From Candidatus Kuenenia stuttgartensis (GTDB lineage: Bacteria > Planctomycetota > Planctomycetia > Planctomycetales > Planctomycetaceae): 56,033 nt of DNA. This document shows, piece by piece, positions 7,920 through 18,415 of this stretch. The notes beneath the pieces were generated by a model. It had not been told where the DNA came from, ran no database searches, and saw only the letters and a program-made list of their open reading frames with translations. Position 1 is the first letter of the stretch; every line of letters starts with the position of its first letter. Location of the stretch: positions 1 to 56,033 of the forward strand of contig CAMAVB010000014.1 of assembly GCA_945861465.1 (NCBI GenBank), written 5' to 3'. A program made the position numbers and the translations under genes.

Positions 7920-10900
7920 ATGGCCTGCCTGATTCGATTTCTCACCGGTTCTGCCGTCTGCTTCATTCTCTTGCAGCAGGCATCGGCTCAACGCGATCTG
8001 AAAGACATTCCAGCTCCTGATCCGGAGCTGGAAAAGGCGACGTTCAAAGTTCCGGAAGGATTCGAAGTAAATCTCTTCGCGTCTGATCCTTTGCTGGCCA
8101 AGCCGATTCAGATGAATTTCGACGAAGACGGACGGCTGTGGATCGCCAGCTCGGAAGTTTATCCGCAGATCGTTCCGGGCGTTCCGCCGACGGATCGAGT
8201 GGTGGTCGTCGAAGATGCCGATCACGATGGCGTTGCTGACACGACACATGTGTTTGCCGAAGGACTGCTGATCCCCACCGGCGTCGCTCCTGGCGATGGA
8301 GGCGTGTGGGTCGCGAACAGCACGGAGCTGCTCCACTTTGCCGATCACGATGGTGACCTGAAGGCAGACTCGAAGCGGGTGGTGCTGTCGGGATTCGGTA
8401 CTGAGGACACGCATCATATCCTGCATACACTGCGCTGGGGCTATGACGGTTTTTTGTACTTCAATCAGTCTATCTACATTCACAGCCATGTCGAAACGCC
8501 GTGGGGAGTTCGTCGCCTCAACGCAGGCGGCATCTGGCAGTTCCGTCCGGAAACGCTTGAGCTGGGCGTGTTCATGAAAGGACTTGTCAACACCTGGGGG
8601 CATCACTACGATCGATTCGGGCAGTCATTTGCGACCGATGGTGCGGGCGGTGAAGGGATCAACTATGTCATTCCCGGTGCGTATTATTTCACGGCTGCCG
8701 ATGCTGAGCGACTCGTCAAGGGCCTGAATCCCGGCAGCCCCAAGCACTGTGGACTCGAGTTGGTGGACACTCCGATGCTGCCACCGGATTGGCAGGGATG
8801 TGCGATTACCAACGACTTTCGAGGTCATCGTGTCGTCCGTTTCGCATTGAATGAAGAAGGTTCGGGGTACGTGTCGCGTGAACAGCAGGAAGTGATCTGG
8901 TCTGATCACGTCGCGTTTCGTCCGATCGACGTCAAGATCGGCCCCGATGGAGCGATCTACATTGCCGACTGGTACAACCCGATCATTCAACATGGTGAAG
9001 TCGACTTTCGCGACGAACGGCGCGACCATACTCACGGTCGCATCTGGCGCGTCACCTGGAAAGGTGCGCCGCAGCGGGAGTTCAAGCCCGTATCGACTCG
9101 ATCTACTACTGAGCTGTTCGAAGCATTGCGTTCGCATGACGGTGTCGAGCGTCAGTCGGCGAAGCAGATTCTGCGTCAGCGTGGACCTGAGATCGCGGTC
9201 GAGCTTGAGCAGTGGCTGAAATCACCGAAACTGTCCGAAGAAGAACGTGACCATGTGCATTTGGAAGCACTGTGGTGTTTTCAGGCCGCGCGTTCGTTGC
9301 AGCCGCAGTTGCTCGAATCACTGCTGCAGAGTGCCGATGGCCGAATCCGCGCTGCAGCGGTGCGAGTGTTGAGCCACTGGAAGTACGAGTTGCCGAACTC
9401 CCGTGAACTGTTGAAGAAGGCGGTGCAGGATGCTTACCCTCGGGTGCGTCTGGAAGCCATTCGTGCTCTCTCATTTTCTCCGCTGGAGGACTCAGAACGG
9501 CAGATTGCGGACGGTTCAGCATTCGGCGAGGTTAACCCGACGACGGCAAAAACAGTTGCTGAATACAATGATCCGAAGTTGGTGGAAACGGCGTTGTTGC
9601 CGTTGAAACAACCTGTCGATTCGCACCTGGATTACGCGATGTGGCTGACGACGAAGGAACTCGCTCCTTACTGGCGACCGGCCTTTGATCGCGGTGAGAT
9701 GAATTTTAACAGTGACGCCGGACAGATTGCTTACGGCTTTTCAGCCCTGGGCAGCGGGGCGCCTGTGGATGTCCTGATGAAGGATCTTTACGCCGATCAT
9801 GTCACGCCTGAAAAACGGGGCGGGCTGGTTCCACTCATCTGCTACAGCGCTGATCCGGACCAGATGGGGCGACTGGCATCCGTCGCGATGCAGCAGAAAG
9901 ACGCGGCCACGCTAAAGACGCTTCTGGAAATTTCTTTGACGAGAAAAATCGTACCGTCGATCAACGCGGACGCGCTTGCGCCACTGGCAGAATCTGACGA
10001 GGCGGTGCTGCGTCATGCCGCATTACAGGCAATCGGCCAGTGGAATGTGCCCGGATTGAAGCCACGACTCGAAGCACTCGTCGGCAATCCGTCTGCTGAC
10101 AACGCCGACCTCGCCGCCGTGTTTGCCGGGATCGCGGTGAGTCACGACGACACGCTGCTCGCGCTGCTGGAAACGGTTGGCCGGAACACGAAATCATCCA
10201 TCGAATCCCGCAGTCTCGCATTGGAACGATTGGCGACAGCCCGCCCGGAAAAAGCCGCCCCGCTGGTTGTCGATCTTATCGCCGTCCTGCCTGAAGGTAA
10301 GTCTGCCCAGAACGTGGCTCGCGCCTTGCTCAACGAGAAGCAGGGATCCCAACTTCTGACTGCCGCGCTCGCCGGGCGGGAACTACGATCGGATGTCGCT
10401 CGTGACATCCTGCGTGTCCTTAGGGAATCCGGCCGGACTGATGCTGACCTCGAGAACGCATTACGAACAGCTGGCCGGATCACCAGCCGCAAGGCATTGA
10501 CGATGGAGGAACGAGCGGCCATATTGACGAATGCGGCGACGACAGCTACAGCGGCCGAAGGAGAACGGATCTATCGCAATGAACAGCTCGGCTGCCTCAA
10601 GTGCCACGCCATCGGCGGTGCCGGTGGTTTAGTCGGCCCCGACATGATCAGTCTCGGGGCCAGTGCGCAGCCGGACTATCTGTTGGAGTCACTTCTCAAT
10701 CCAAATGCCAAGGTCAAGGAAAACTATCACACCACGGTTATCGCAACTGTCGATGGACGGGTCGTCGCGGGCGTGCTGATTCAGAAATCAGAAAAGATGC
10801 TGACTCTGCGAACGGCGGAAAACAAGATCGTCGAAGTCCCCGCTGCGGACATTGAGGAGCAATCTCAAGGGGTGTCGCTGATGCCGGAAGGATTGGTCGA

Positions 10901-11420
10901 TAATCTCACCGACGACGAAATTGCCTCGGTCGTCCGTTTCCTGTCTGAACTCGGTCGAACTCCCGCCTACACGCTCCCCAAGGGTCGGCTGGTTCGAAGC
11001 TGGCAGGTCGTGATGCCAACGGAAGAAGCAAATCAGCTGCTGAATCGCACCAGCTTCAGTCAGGTGGCGGCGAACAATCCCGGTTTTACCTGGCATCCCC
11101 GGTACAGTGTTGTCTCTGGACAACTGCCCATGGAGACTATTCCCCTGATGACGGCTCGTGGCGTGACGGTGGGCTTTGCGCGTTGCGAAATCAACGTCTC
11201 AACTCCCGGTCAAATTGCGTTCCGATTAAACTCGATCGCTGGCCTGGAAGTTCGCATCGACGGAATTCCAATGGAACCGGAAGTGGAGTTCTCGTCAGCC
11301 CTCGACACCGGTCTCCACACAATCACAGTCACCATCGATTCCGCAAAACGCACCGACCCGCTTCAACTGGAACTCCTTGATCGCGCGGAGGGCGGTAACG
11401 CGGAACTCGTCAATCGTTGA
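7920..11420 (+). CDS. PVC-type haem-binding membrane-bound dehydrogenase-like protein with HEAT repeats
   Basis: A 1166-residue exported protein with a signal peptide over residues 1-23 (ending A-S-A-Q). A six-bladed glucose-dehydrogenase-like propeller follows at about 40-370 (F-E-V-N-L-F-A-S-D-P, D-G-R-L-W-I-A-S, G-A-I-Y-I-A-D-W-Y-N-P). A long helical HEAT-like region at about 390-830 comes next, then a cytochrome c-type motif C892-x-x-C-H896 and a C-terminal domain of about 200 residues that looks like beta-sandwich. This architecture is a large family in Planctomycetota, Verrucomicrobiota and relatives, thought to oxidise sugars or alcohols in the periplasm. The substrate cannot be read from the sequence. 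A sulfatase gene follows after about 90 bp. Confidence 0.88.
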   Translation: MACLIRFLTGSAVCFILLQQASAQRDLKDIPAPDPELEKATFKVPEGFEVNLFASDPLLAKPIQMNFDEDGRLWIASSEVYPQIVPGVPPTDRVVVVEDADHDGVADTTHVFAEGLLIPTGVAPGDGGVWVANSTELLHFADHDGDLKADSKRVVLSGFGTEDTHHILHTLRWGYDGFLYFNQSIYIHSHVETPWGVRRLNAGGIWQFRPETLELGVFMKGLVNTWGHHYDRFGQSFATDGAGGEGINYVIPGAYYFTAADAERLVKGLNPGSPKHCGLELVDTPMLPPDWQGCAITNDFRGHRVVRFALNEEGSGYVSREQQEVIWSDHVAFRPIDVKIGPDGAIYIADWYNPIIQHGEVDFRDERRDHTHGRIWRVTWKGAPQREFKPVSTRSTTELFEALRSHDGVERQSAKQILRQRGPEIAVELEQWLKSPKLSEEERDHVHLEALWCFQAARSLQPQLLESLLQSADGRIRAAAVRVLSHWKYELPNSRELLKKAVQDAYPRVRLEAIRALSFSPLEDSERQIADGSAFGEVNPTTAKTVAEYNDPKLVETALLPLKQPVDSHLDYAMWLTTKELAPYWRPAFDRGEMNFNSDAGQIAYGFSALGSGAPVDVLMKDLYADHVTPEKRGGLVPLICYSADPDQMGRLASVAMQQKDAATLKTLLEISLTRKIVPSINADALAPLAESDEAVLRHAALQAIGQWNVPGLKPRLEALVGNPSADNADLAAVFAGIAVSHDDTLLALLETVGRNTKSSIESRSLALERLATARPEKAAPLVVDLIAVLPEGKSAQNVARALLNEKQGSQLLTAALAGRELRSDVARDILRVLRESGRTDADLENALRTAGRITSRKALTMEERAAILTNAATTATAAEGERIYRNEQLGCLKCHAIGGAGGLVGPDMISLGASAQPDYLLESLLNPNAKVKENYHTTVIATVDGRVVAGVLIQKSEKMLTLRTAENKIVEVPAADIEEQSQGVSLMPEGLVDNLTDDEIASVVRFLSELGRTPAYTLPKGRLVRSWQVVMPTEEANQLLNRTSFSQVAANNPGFTWHPRYSVVSGQLPMETIPLMTARGVTVGFARCEINVSTPGQIAFRLNSIAGLEVRIDGIPMEPEVEFSSALDTGLHTITVTIDSAKRTDPLQLELLDRAEGGNAELVNR

Positions 11421-11453
11421 TAGCCTCGTAGCTTGACTCTACGAGTCGAGCAG

Positions 11454-11500
11454 TTTGCACCCGGAAGCTCTGTTGTATTTGCACCCGGAAGCACTGTTTT
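11454..11500. repeat. Short tandem repeat between dehydrogenase and sulfatase
   Basis: Two adjacent copies of a unit of about 23 bp starting TTTGCACCCGGAAGC (11454-11476 and 11478-11500). Just upstream, CTTGACTCTACGAGTCGAG is a small imperfect palindrome; a similar stretch occurs near 15510-15530. Confidence 0.7.
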
Positions 11501-11511
11501 AAGGGTCACAC

Positions 11512-12990
11512 ATGACTCATCGAGTTCAAGTCTGCCATCGGCGAATCTTCTGGGCACTGTGTCTCGTCACGCTGGCGATTTCAAGTACCACGGTGTCAGC
11601 TCAGTCGCCGCCGAACGTTGTCATCATCTTCATGGACGATATGGGCTATGCCGACATTGGTCCGTTCGGTGGTGATAAATCGCTCACGCCGAATCTGAAT
11701 CGTATGGCAGACGAAGGTCGCCGATTCACCGATTTCTATGTCAGCCAGGCCGTGTGCTCAGCATCCCGCACAAGTCTGCTCACCGGTTGCTACAACGTTC
11801 GCGTCGGCATTCAGGGCGCGCTGGGGCCGGCGTCGAAGGAAGGAATTCACGCGGACGAGGTGACTCTCGGAGAACTCTGTCAGCAGCAGAATTACGCTAC
11901 AGCCTGCTTCGGAAAATGGCATCTGGGCAGTCAGACACAGTTTCTGCCGCTGCAGAACGGGTTTGATGAATACTTTGGGCTGCCGTACAGCAACGACATG
12001 TGGCCGTTTCATCCGGAAGTCATGGACCTGCCGATAGAAGAACGTCTGAAACGCTGGCCACATCTGCCGCTGATCGATGGCAACGCGATCGTCAATGCGC
12101 AGATGACGGGCGACGATCAGAAGCTGTTGACAACTCAATACACCGCTCGCGCGGTCAGCTTTATTGATCGCAACGCTTCACGACCGTTCTTTTTGTATCT
12201 CGCGCATTCGATGGTGCATGTTCCGCTATTTGTGTCGGACAAATTCGATGGTAAGAGCGGCAAGGGTTTGTTCAGCGATGTGATCATGGAAGTCGATTGG
12301 TCAGTCGGTCAGGTGCTGGAGGCGTTGAAACGAAACAAGGTGGATCAGAACACGCTCGTGATCTTTACATCTGACAACGGTCCGTGGTTGAGTTACGGGG
12401 ACCATGCTGGTTCGGCTGATCCATTGCGGGAAGGCAAAGGCACGATGTTTGACGGCGGATGCCGCGTGCCATTTCTCGCACGGTGGCCGGGCAAAATTCC
12501 AGCGAATTCAAGCTGTTCAGAACCCGCGATGACGATCGACATTCTGCCGACCGTGGCTCATCTGATTGGTGCTGAGCTACCCATGCATCCGATCGACGGC
12601 AAAAATATCTGGCCGTTGCTGGCAGGCGTGGAAGGGGCAAAATCACCGCAGGATGCCTACTATTTCTACTGGGGCCACAACCTGCATGCCGTGCGGAGTG
12701 GGCAATGGAAACTGCATCTGCCGCACGATTACCGGACGCTCAGCGGTCGTCCCGGCGGCACGGGAGGAATCCCGGCGAAGTACGATGCTGGAAAGATCGA
12801 ACTTTCGCTGTTTGATCTGAAATCCGATCCTGGCGAATCAATGAACGTCGCGGACGAGCATCCTGAAGTCGTTGCACGTTTGCAGATTCTGGCAAAGTCG
12901 ATTCAGACTGAACTCGGCGAAGGCAAACAGCGTGGTATGGGGCAACGCAATGTGGGAACGATTGATAAATCCAATACCAAATCGCAATAG
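11512..12990 (+). CDS. Periplasmic sulfatase (arylsulfatase family)
   Basis: 492 residues with an N-terminal signal peptide (hydrophobic L-C-L-V-T-L-A-I, ending V-S-A-Q). The metal-binding D-D-M-G-Y-A-D is at about 42. The sulfatase signature C82[10 protein letters not shown] carries the cysteine that is converted to formylglycine (C-x-A-x-R class). G-K-W-H-L-G and T-S-D-N-G-P are further family blocks that supply active-site and metal residues. It should hydrolyse sulfate esters, probably of sulfated glycans, in the periplasm. The formylglycine-generating enzyme and the substrate are not identified here. Confidence 0.93.
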   Translation: MTHRVQVCHRRIFWALCLVTLAISSTTVSAQSPPNVVIIFMDDMGYADIGPFGGDKSLTPNLNRMADEGRRFTDFYVSQAVCSASRTSLLTGCYNVRVGIQGALGPASKEGIHADEVTLGELCQQQNYATACFGKWHLGSQTQFLPLQNGFDEYFGLPYSNDMWPFHPEVMDLPIEERLKRWPHLPLIDGNAIVNAQMTGDDQKLLTTQYTARAVSFIDRNASRPFFLYLAHSMVHVPLFVSDKFDGKSGKGLFSDVIMEVDWSVGQVLEALKRNKVDQNTLVIFTSDNGPWLSYGDHAGSADPLREGKGTMFDGGCRVPFLARWPGKIPANSSCSEPAMTIDILPTVAHLIGAELPMHPIDGKNIWPLLAGVEGAKSPQDAYYFYWGHNLHAVRSGQWKLHLPHDYRTLSGRPGGTGGIPAKYDAGKIELSLFDLKSDPGESMNVADEHPEVVARLQILAKSIQTELGEGKQRGMGQRNVGTIDKSNTKSQ

Positions 12991-13042
12991 GTCGAATGCG
13001 TCACATAAGTCGTATTTATCTCATCGATGATTTGATCCTGTT

Positions 13043-14104
13043 TTACGCCTTTCGCCTGTTGTTAAAATCATGACGCACCAAACCCGGCAACACGTCAGCA
13101 TCGAGACCAGCGATGCGGCCTGAAGCCAGCAGATCCCACGCTATCGCGGCCATCGCGGCGTTGTCCGTACAAAGTTCCAGTGGAGCGATCAGAACTTCGA
13201 TGCGTTCATGTTTCCCCATGCGCTGCAGTTCATCGCGAAACACTTGATTTGCGGCAACGCCGCCACCCACGCACAGTCGCGCATAACCCAGCTGGCGTAC
13301 CGCCAGACGACATTTTGCAATCAGCACTTCGACGGCCGCCTCCTGAAATCCCGCCGCAAGATCCGCGACACGATCAGCAGGCGTATCCGTCAGTTGACCT
13401 GGCCCGGGAACTCCGCGGCCAGCATAGAGCACTGCTGTTTTCAGTCCACTGAAACTGAAGTCCAGCTTACCGCTGTGCAACATCGGGCGTGGCATTTTGT
13501 ATCGCCGCGGATTTCCGGTCACCGCCGCCATCTGAATCGACGGACCGCCGGGGTACGGCAGATTCAGAATTCTGGCGACTTTGTCGAAAGCTTCGCCAGC
13601 TGCGTCATCCGTCGTACTGCCGATGAGTTTGCTTTCGGTGGCAGATCGGCAATCGTACAGGTTTGTGTGGCCACCGCTTACGACAAACCCCGCGCAGGGA
13701 TAGATGGATTGAGAAAGTCCCATCCCGCAGGCATAGATATGTGCTTCGACGTGGTTCACGGTGATCAGCGGAATTTTCAGACTCATCGCCATTGTCTTCG
13801 CGGCCGTCAGTCCCACCAGCAAGGATCCGACCAGTCCCGGTTCTGTCGTCACTGCCACAGCGTGCAAATCCTGCGGCGTGCAGTCCGCGTCACGCAGTGC
13901 CGCTTTGATCACTGGCAGGATGCGACGCACATGCGCGCGAGATGCGATTTCCGGGACGACACCACCCCATTCGATGTGCAGTTCATGCTGCGATGCCACG
14001 ATGCTGGAGAGTACTTTGCCGTCTTCGCGCACAACGGCGGCCGCAGTTTCATCGCAGGAGGATTCGATCGCGAGGAGTCGGCGAAGTGGGGAAGATTGAT
14101 TCAT
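13043..14104 (-). CDS. tsaD: tRNA N6-adenosine threonylcarbamoyltransferase TsaD
   Basis: 353 residues, a normal length for TsaD. It transfers threonylcarbamoyl to A37 of ANN-decoding tRNAs. The N-terminal block [10 protein letters not shown] is typical. H-V-E-A-H at about 118-122 provides the metal-binding histidines, S-G-G-H-T-N is present, and G-G-G-V-A-A-N-Q belongs to the nucleotide-binding ASKHA fold. The ATG at 14104 follows the heptamer-repeat gap after serS. The partners TsaB, TsaC and TsaE are not in the window. Confidence 0.95.
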   Translation of the reverse strand: MNQSSPLRRLLAIESSCDETAAAVVREDGKVLSSIVASQHELHIEWGGVVPEIASRAHVRRILPVIKAALRDADCTPQDLHAVAVTTEPGLVGSLLVGLTAAKTMAMSLKIPLITVNHVEAHIYACGMGLSQSIYPCAGFVVSGGHTNLYDCRSATESKLIGSTTDDAAGEAFDKVARILNLPYPGGPSIQMAAVTGNPRRYKMPRPMLHSGKLDFSFSGLKTAVLYAGRGVPGPGQLTDTPADRVADLAAGFQEAAVEVLIAKCRLAVRQLGYARLCVGGGVAANQVFRDELQRMGKHERIEVLIAPLELCTDNAAMAAIAWDLLASGRIAGLDADVLPGLVRHDFNNRRKA

Positions 14105-14111
14105 GGGGGAG

Positions 14112-14189
14112 AGTGTTCAGTTTGAAGTGTTCAGTGTTCAGTAAGCATCATCCTGAGATCTACAGTAAACTGAAAACTGAAAACTGAAT
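14112..14189. repeat. Degenerate heptamer array between serS and tsaD
   Basis: The right half reads as CTGAAAA units repeated with period 7. The left half (GTTCAGT, GTGTTCAGTGTTCAGT) is its approximate reverse complement, so the tract can fold. It is the same kind of sequence as the arrays between 42.7 and 46.2 kb. Confidence 0.75.
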
Positions 14190-14195
14190 TCGGCT

Positions 14196-14214
14196 CATCA
14201 CGCGGAGCGTGATG
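14196..14214 (-). terminator. Possible hairpin terminator after serS
   Basis: CATCACGC-GGA-GCGTGATG is a perfect 8-bp stem with a 3-nt loop, 1 bp past the serS stop. No T-run follows on the minus strand, so it may be a small repetitive palindrome rather than an intrinsic terminator. Confidence 0.35.
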
Positions 14215-14215
14215 G

Positions 14216-15490
14216 CTACTTTATCACATCTTTGCCAACCCACGGACGCAGCACTTCCGGAACCACGACGCTGCCATCCGCCTGTTGATAGTTTTCCAGC
14301 ACGGCAATGATCGCTCGAGCACAGGAAATCGCGGTGCCGTTGAGTGTCTGAACAAACTGCGTCCCCTTTTTATCGGGGCTCTTGCAACGAATGTTCAACC
14401 GTCGAGCCTGATAGTCAGTGCAGTTAGAAGCACTCGTGACTTCGCCGTACTCGCCTGCATCACCGCGGCCTGGCATCCAGGCTTCGATATCGAATTTGCG
14501 ATACGCCGGTCCGCCAAGGTCACCCGAAGCGGTGTCGATCACACGATACGGAATCCCAAGTCCCTGAAAGACTTCCTCTTCGATCCGCAGGATGTCTTTG
14601 TGCAGCGTGTCCGAATCCTTCAGATCCGGCCCTGTATAACCAAACATTTCCACCTTTGTAAACTGGTGAACGCGATAGATTCCTCGTCCTGCACGACCGG
14701 CCGCACCGGCTTCTGTTCGAAAACAGTGCGAGAGCCCGGCGTACTTCAGAGGCAGCGAAGCGATGTCCAGGGTCTGATCTTTTTGAATTCCGCCCAGAGT
14801 AATCTCGGCCGTGGCCACAAGACTCAGGTCGCTGTTGGCAACGGAATAGATTTGAGTTTCATTTCCGCGCGGATTGAATCCAATGCCTTCCAGCACGGAG
14901 TCGCGTGCCAGGTCGGGCGTTGTGAACAGCGTAAAGCCTTCACCACGCAGTTTCAGCAAGGCATACTGCACCAGTGCCATTTCGAGCATCACGGCGTCAT
15001 TTTTCAGGAAATAAAATCCTGATCCAGCAACACGCGCTCCGGCTTCAAAATCAATCAGGTCCAGATGGGCGGCAATCTCGACGTGATCTTTCGCCTTGAA
15101 ACCGAACGTGGGCTTCGTACCCCAGACGCGGAACTCGTGAGCATCTGCCTCGCCGCCAATCGGAGCATCCGGATGGGTCATGTTCGGAATGCGAATCTGT
15201 TCCAGCCGCAGTTGTTCTTCGATATTCTTTTGTTGTTCTTCCGTCTGGTTGACCTGCTCCCGCAGGGACTTGCCTTGTTCAACCAGTCCTGGGCGATCGG
15301 GAGCCGTGGCTTTTGGAATCTGCGCCGAGACTTCCTTCTGCTGACGACGCAGTTCGTCACCTTTGGCAATCAGAGTATTTCGCGCGTCGCGCAGGCGAAT
15401 CACGGCATCGACATCGACGGTGACTCCACGTTTGAGGCAATTGTCGATGACTTGGTCACGATGCTCGCAGATGAACTGCAGGTCCAGCAC
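14216..15490 (-). CDS. serS: Serine--tRNA ligase
   Basis: 424 residues, the standard bacterial length. It charges tRNA-Ser, and tRNA-Sec if present. The N-terminal ~110 residues form the antiparallel coiled-coil arm that contacts the tRNA (heptads around L-R-R-Q-Q-K-E-V-S). The class II catalytic core follows, with motif 2 F-R-T-E-A-G and G-R-G-I-Y-R-V-H-Q-F, T-S-A-S-N-C-T-D-Y-Q-A-R-R, and motif 3 G-T-A-I-S-C-A-R. The gene is on the same strand as tsaD and downstream of it. Confidence 0.96.
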   Translation of the reverse strand: MLDLQFICEHRDQVIDNCLKRGVTVDVDAVIRLRDARNTLIAKGDELRRQQKEVSAQIPKATAPDRPGLVEQGKSLREQVNQTEEQQKNIEEQLRLEQIRIPNMTHPDAPIGGEADAHEFRVWGTKPTFGFKAKDHVEIAAHLDLIDFEAGARVAGSGFYFLKNDAVMLEMALVQYALLKLRGEGFTLFTTPDLARDSVLEGIGFNPRGNETQIYSVANSDLSLVATAEITLGGIQKDQTLDIASLPLKYAGLSHCFRTEAGAAGRAGRGIYRVHQFTKVEMFGYTGPDLKDSDTLHKDILRIEEEVFQGLGIPYRVIDTASGDLGGPAYRKFDIEAWMPGRGDAGEYGEVTSASNCTDYQARRLNIRCKSPDKKGTQFVQTLNGTAISCARAIIAVLENYQQADGSVVVPEVLRPWVGKDVIK

Positions 15491-15535
15491 TGGGGAACTC
15501 CTGAATGTAGCTTGACTCTCTGAGTCGAGTATTTA

Positions 15536-15615
15536 GTTTAACGGCGAGCCGCAGGCGCAGGCGGCAGCCGAAATTGAATGGAGAGTTCGCCTACGCCTGC
15601 GGCTCGCCGTTAAAC
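15536..15615. repeat. GTTTAACGGCGAGCCGCAGGCG inverted-repeat family, copy 1
   Basis: The arms TTAACGGCGAGCCGCAGG and CCTGCGGCTCGCCGTTAA, about 22 bp each, enclose a 35-bp centre. Relatives are at 32999-33065 and 55632-55696. It lies between the M20 peptidase stop and the serS start. Confidence 0.85.
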
Positions 15616-15626
15616 AAGGTTGGTCT

Positions 15627-16997
15627 TCATTTTACTACCTTCGCCAGTTCCGCCCACAGGCAGGCGCTGGCGAGGGTGCCACGGTGAAAATCCTGAACAT
15701 GAATGTGTTCGTCAGGGCTGTGGAGGTTGTCTGAATTCCGGCCCCAGCCGAGCAACAGCGTATCGATTCCCAGAATCTGTTTGAAGCTCAGTACGACCGG
15801 AATGGAACCGCCCTCACGAACCAGAACGGGCGGCTGACCAAAGGCCGTCTCAACGGCCTTGCGTGCAGCCGCGAGCCACTCACTTGTCGGATCAAACACG
15901 AACGCCTCACAGCCATGAAATCGCTTGAACTCGAACTCGATCCCCGGCGGACAATGCGATCTCAAAAATGCTTCGAGTGCATCCAGAACTTTGGTGGGCT
16001 TCATCACAGGCACAAGACGGCATGTGATCTTAGCGATCGCTTTAGAGGGAATAATGGTTTTCGGACCTTCGCCCGTGTACCCGCCAAAAATCCCGTTGAT
16101 ATCACATGTCGGACGCGCTGTGCGACGCTGCAATGTCGTATAGCCGGTTTCTCCGAAGGTGGCGGAACTGCCAACCTCATTCAGAAAGTGCGATTCAGAA
16201 AACGGCAACTGCGCGTACTGTTCGTGTTCCAGTGCCGAGAGTTCCAGGACGTCATCGTAGAAGCCCGGAATCTGTACCCGTCCATCATCGCCGATCAACT
16301 TGCCGCACATCTTTGCCAGAGCATTCACCGGATTGGCGATACTGCCGCCGTAGATACCGCTGTGAAGATCCTTCGATGGTCCTTTGAGACGTATTTCCGC
16401 CGCCACGATCCCCCGCAGTCCGCAAGTGATCGCCGGGATTCCGTCGCCGTACTGGCTGGTGTCACTCACAACTGCCACGTCAGCCTTCAGGAGATCACCG
16501 TGCGTTTCCAGAAAATGATCCAGATTCACGCCACCGACTTCTTCTTCGCCTTCGATCAGGACTTTGACGTTGACCGGGAGTTGCCCGTTCAGCTTCACCC
16601 ACGCGGCAATGGACTTCAGGTGCGTAAACAGTTGCCCTTTGTCGTCGGTCGCGCCGCGTGCGAACAATTTGCCGTCACGCACCTGCGGTTCAAACGGCGG
16701 CGTTGTCCACAGATCCAGCGGATCGGGCGGCTGAACGTCGTAATGCCCATAGACCAGAATCGTCGGCAGCTTCGGATCCTGAATTCGCTCCCCGTAAACA
16801 ATTGGATGGCCCTTTGTGGGGAAAATCTGAGCTTTCAGGCCGGCATCCTTCATGGATGCCATGACCCAATCCGCACACCGGTGCATGTCACCCGCATACT
16901 TGCTGTCTGCACTGATACTCGGAATCCGCAGGAAGTCGCAGAGCTCGCCGAGTGCCGTGTCCTGACTGGATTTCAGGTGGTCAAGAATATTCTGCAT
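15627..16997 (-). CDS. M20/M28-type dipeptidase (metallopeptidase family M20)
   Basis: 456 residues, cytoplasmic (no signal peptide). The M20 metal-site blocks are visible in order: G-H-Y-D-V-Q-P-P-D-P (first histidine), A-R-G-A-T-D-D-K-G-Q (bridging aspartate) and E-G-E-E-E-V-G-G (general base and metal glutamates). A dimerisation lid follows in the middle of the protein (S-K-D-L-H-S-G-I-Y-G-G). It resembles the carnosinase/CNDP-like dipeptidases used in amino-acid salvage; the exact substrate is unclear. Confidence 0.9.
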   Translation of the reverse strand: MQNILDHLKSSQDTALGELCDFLRIPSISADSKYAGDMHRCADWVMASMKDAGLKAQIFPTKGHPIVYGERIQDPKLPTILVYGHYDVQPPDPLDLWTTPPFEPQVRDGKLFARGATDDKGQLFTHLKSIAAWVKLNGQLPVNVKVLIEGEEEVGGVNLDHFLETHGDLLKADVAVVSDTSQYGDGIPAITCGLRGIVAAEIRLKGPSKDLHSGIYGGSIANPVNALAKMCGKLIGDDGRVQIPGFYDDVLELSALEHEQYAQLPFSESHFLNEVGSSATFGETGYTTLQRRTARPTCDINGIFGGYTGEGPKTIIPSKAIAKITCRLVPVMKPTKVLDALEAFLRSHCPPGIEFEFKRFHGCEAFVFDPTSEWLAAARKAVETAFGQPPVLVREGGSIPVVLSFKQILGIDTLLLGWGRNSDNLHSPDEHIHVQDFHRGTLASACLWAELAKVVK

Positions 16998-17019
16998 TGA
17001 AATGCGTTCCTTGTTGTGG

Positions 17020-18270
17020 TTACTCTTTAACTTTATAGCAGCAAATCACATCCTGATCACGCAGATAAAGCCGACCATTGCTGATCACCGGATGTGTCCA
17101 GACGCGGCCCTGGGGATTTCGCTGCGTCGTCTGAGGCTCCATTTTGAAACGGCTGACTTCCTTGTATGCTGTTGAACTGGCTTCGACGAGAAAGCAGTCG
17201 CCGTTTTCTTCAGACAGGCAATACAGCATTCCGTCGGCATACGCCACCGCGCCCTTACTGCCATTCTTCTTTTTGTCGCTCCAGACAAGTTCCCCAGTGT
17301 TGAAGTTCTGGCAAATGATCCCGTTGTCGTCGCTGTGGCCGTAAAGATAGTCTCCTGACAGCAGCACGCCTCCGTGATGATTCTTCATCACTTTGTTGTC
17401 GTAGATTTTTTCGACTTTATTGTTGCCGGTAATGTTCACCAACAGACAGCCCGCTCCGTAACCCGCCGTCACAAAGACCTGACCATCTTTGTAGATCGGA
17501 GTGGGAACCACAGCCACACGACCAGGGAAATCGTGTTGCCAAAGCAGCTTGCCATCACCGTCGAGACCAAACACTTTCTGTCCCGTCAACTGGATGTACT
17601 GTCGCTTGCCGAAATGATCGACGGTGATGATCGAAGAATAATTCGCAGGATCAGTGATTTCAGATGACTGCCAGATTTTCTCACCTGTCTGCAGATTAAA
17701 ACATGCGATCGTGCCATTTGCTCCGCCGGGTGTGACGAGCACCCTGTCGCCATCGATCAATGCCGATTCACAAAAGCCCCAGCTTGGAATTGTGCCGCCG
17801 AGTCCCGTCAGACTGGCACGCCATTTTTCCGCCCCGTCTTTGACGGACAGGCAAACGACATCACCTTTGCCACTGATCGCAACCAGCAGGTCGCCGGAAA
17901 TTGTCGGCGTGCTTCGCGGCCCACCGCCCCAGCCATTGTCCAGGTACTGTCCGACATTCGTCTGCCAGATCTTCTCACCGGATTCCGCCTTCAGGGCGAT
18001 GACAAATTCATTGGATTCCTCCGCCGTGCCATCGGCTCCCATTGTGAAGAGTACGCCATTGACGATGGAGAATCCCGAGTAACCAAGGCCAGCGTCTTTG
18101 GATGTCCAGAGCTTCTCCGGCCCGCCCTCAGGCCACGACTTCAGCAGCCCCTTCTCAGATGAAATATCGTCACGGTTTGGCCCGCGCCACGACGGCCAGT
18201 CTTCGGACCTGGCAACACTGTCCAACAACACACAGGCAACGACTGCAGCAAAAAAATACCTGAACGCCAT
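17020..18270 (-). CDS. PQQ-like beta-propeller repeat protein, exported
   Basis: About 416 residues from the ATG at 18270, chosen because M-A-F-R-Y-F-F-A-A-V-V starts a clear signal peptide; a longer frame from 18393 adds 41 atypical residues. The mature N-terminus has the planctomycete propeller entry W-P-S-W-R-G-P-N-R-D. Repeated blade motifs include A-L-K-A-E-S-G-E-K-I-W, N-L-Q-T-G-E-K-I-W and D-G-D-G-K-L-L-W. It is predicted periplasmic. PQQ dependence is not shown, since many such proteins are only structural propellers. The substrate is unknown. Confidence 0.85.
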   Translation of the reverse strand: MAFRYFFAAVVACVLLDSVARSEDWPSWRGPNRDDISSEKGLLKSWPEGGPEKLWTSKDAGLGYSGFSIVNGVLFTMGADGTAEESNEFVIALKAESGEKIWQTNVGQYLDNGWGGGPRSTPTISGDLLVAISGKGDVVCLSVKDGAEKWRASLTGLGGTIPSWGFCESALIDGDRVLVTPGGANGTIACFNLQTGEKIWQSSEITDPANYSSIITVDHFGKRQYIQLTGQKVFGLDGDGKLLWQHDFPGRVAVVPTPIYKDGQVFVTAGYGAGCLLVNITGNNKVEKIYDNKVMKNHHGGVLLSGDYLYGHSDDNGIICQNFNTGELVWSDKKKNGSKGAVAYADGMLYCLSEENGDCFLVEASSTAYKEVSRFKMEPQTTQRNPQGRVWTHPVISNGRLYLRDQDVICCYKVKE

Positions 18271-18415
18271 ATCACACCCTGAAAATGTAAACCGAGACGG
18301 AATTCGAAATCCATGCATTCGAAAGACAAAACCGGCACGCAGGCCGGTTTCACAGCGGCGAAATTGTAGCACAATGGTCGTCTGGTGTCGCATCAGTCTC
18401 GACAGTGGAAAAACT

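Noticed and set aside
13208-14125. Plus-strand open frame of 305 codons
   Set aside because: It is the shadow of tsaD, whose conserved motifs are all on the minus strand.
15915-17000. Plus-strand open frame of 361 codons
   Set aside because: It is antisense to the M20 peptidase, which has all metal-site motifs.
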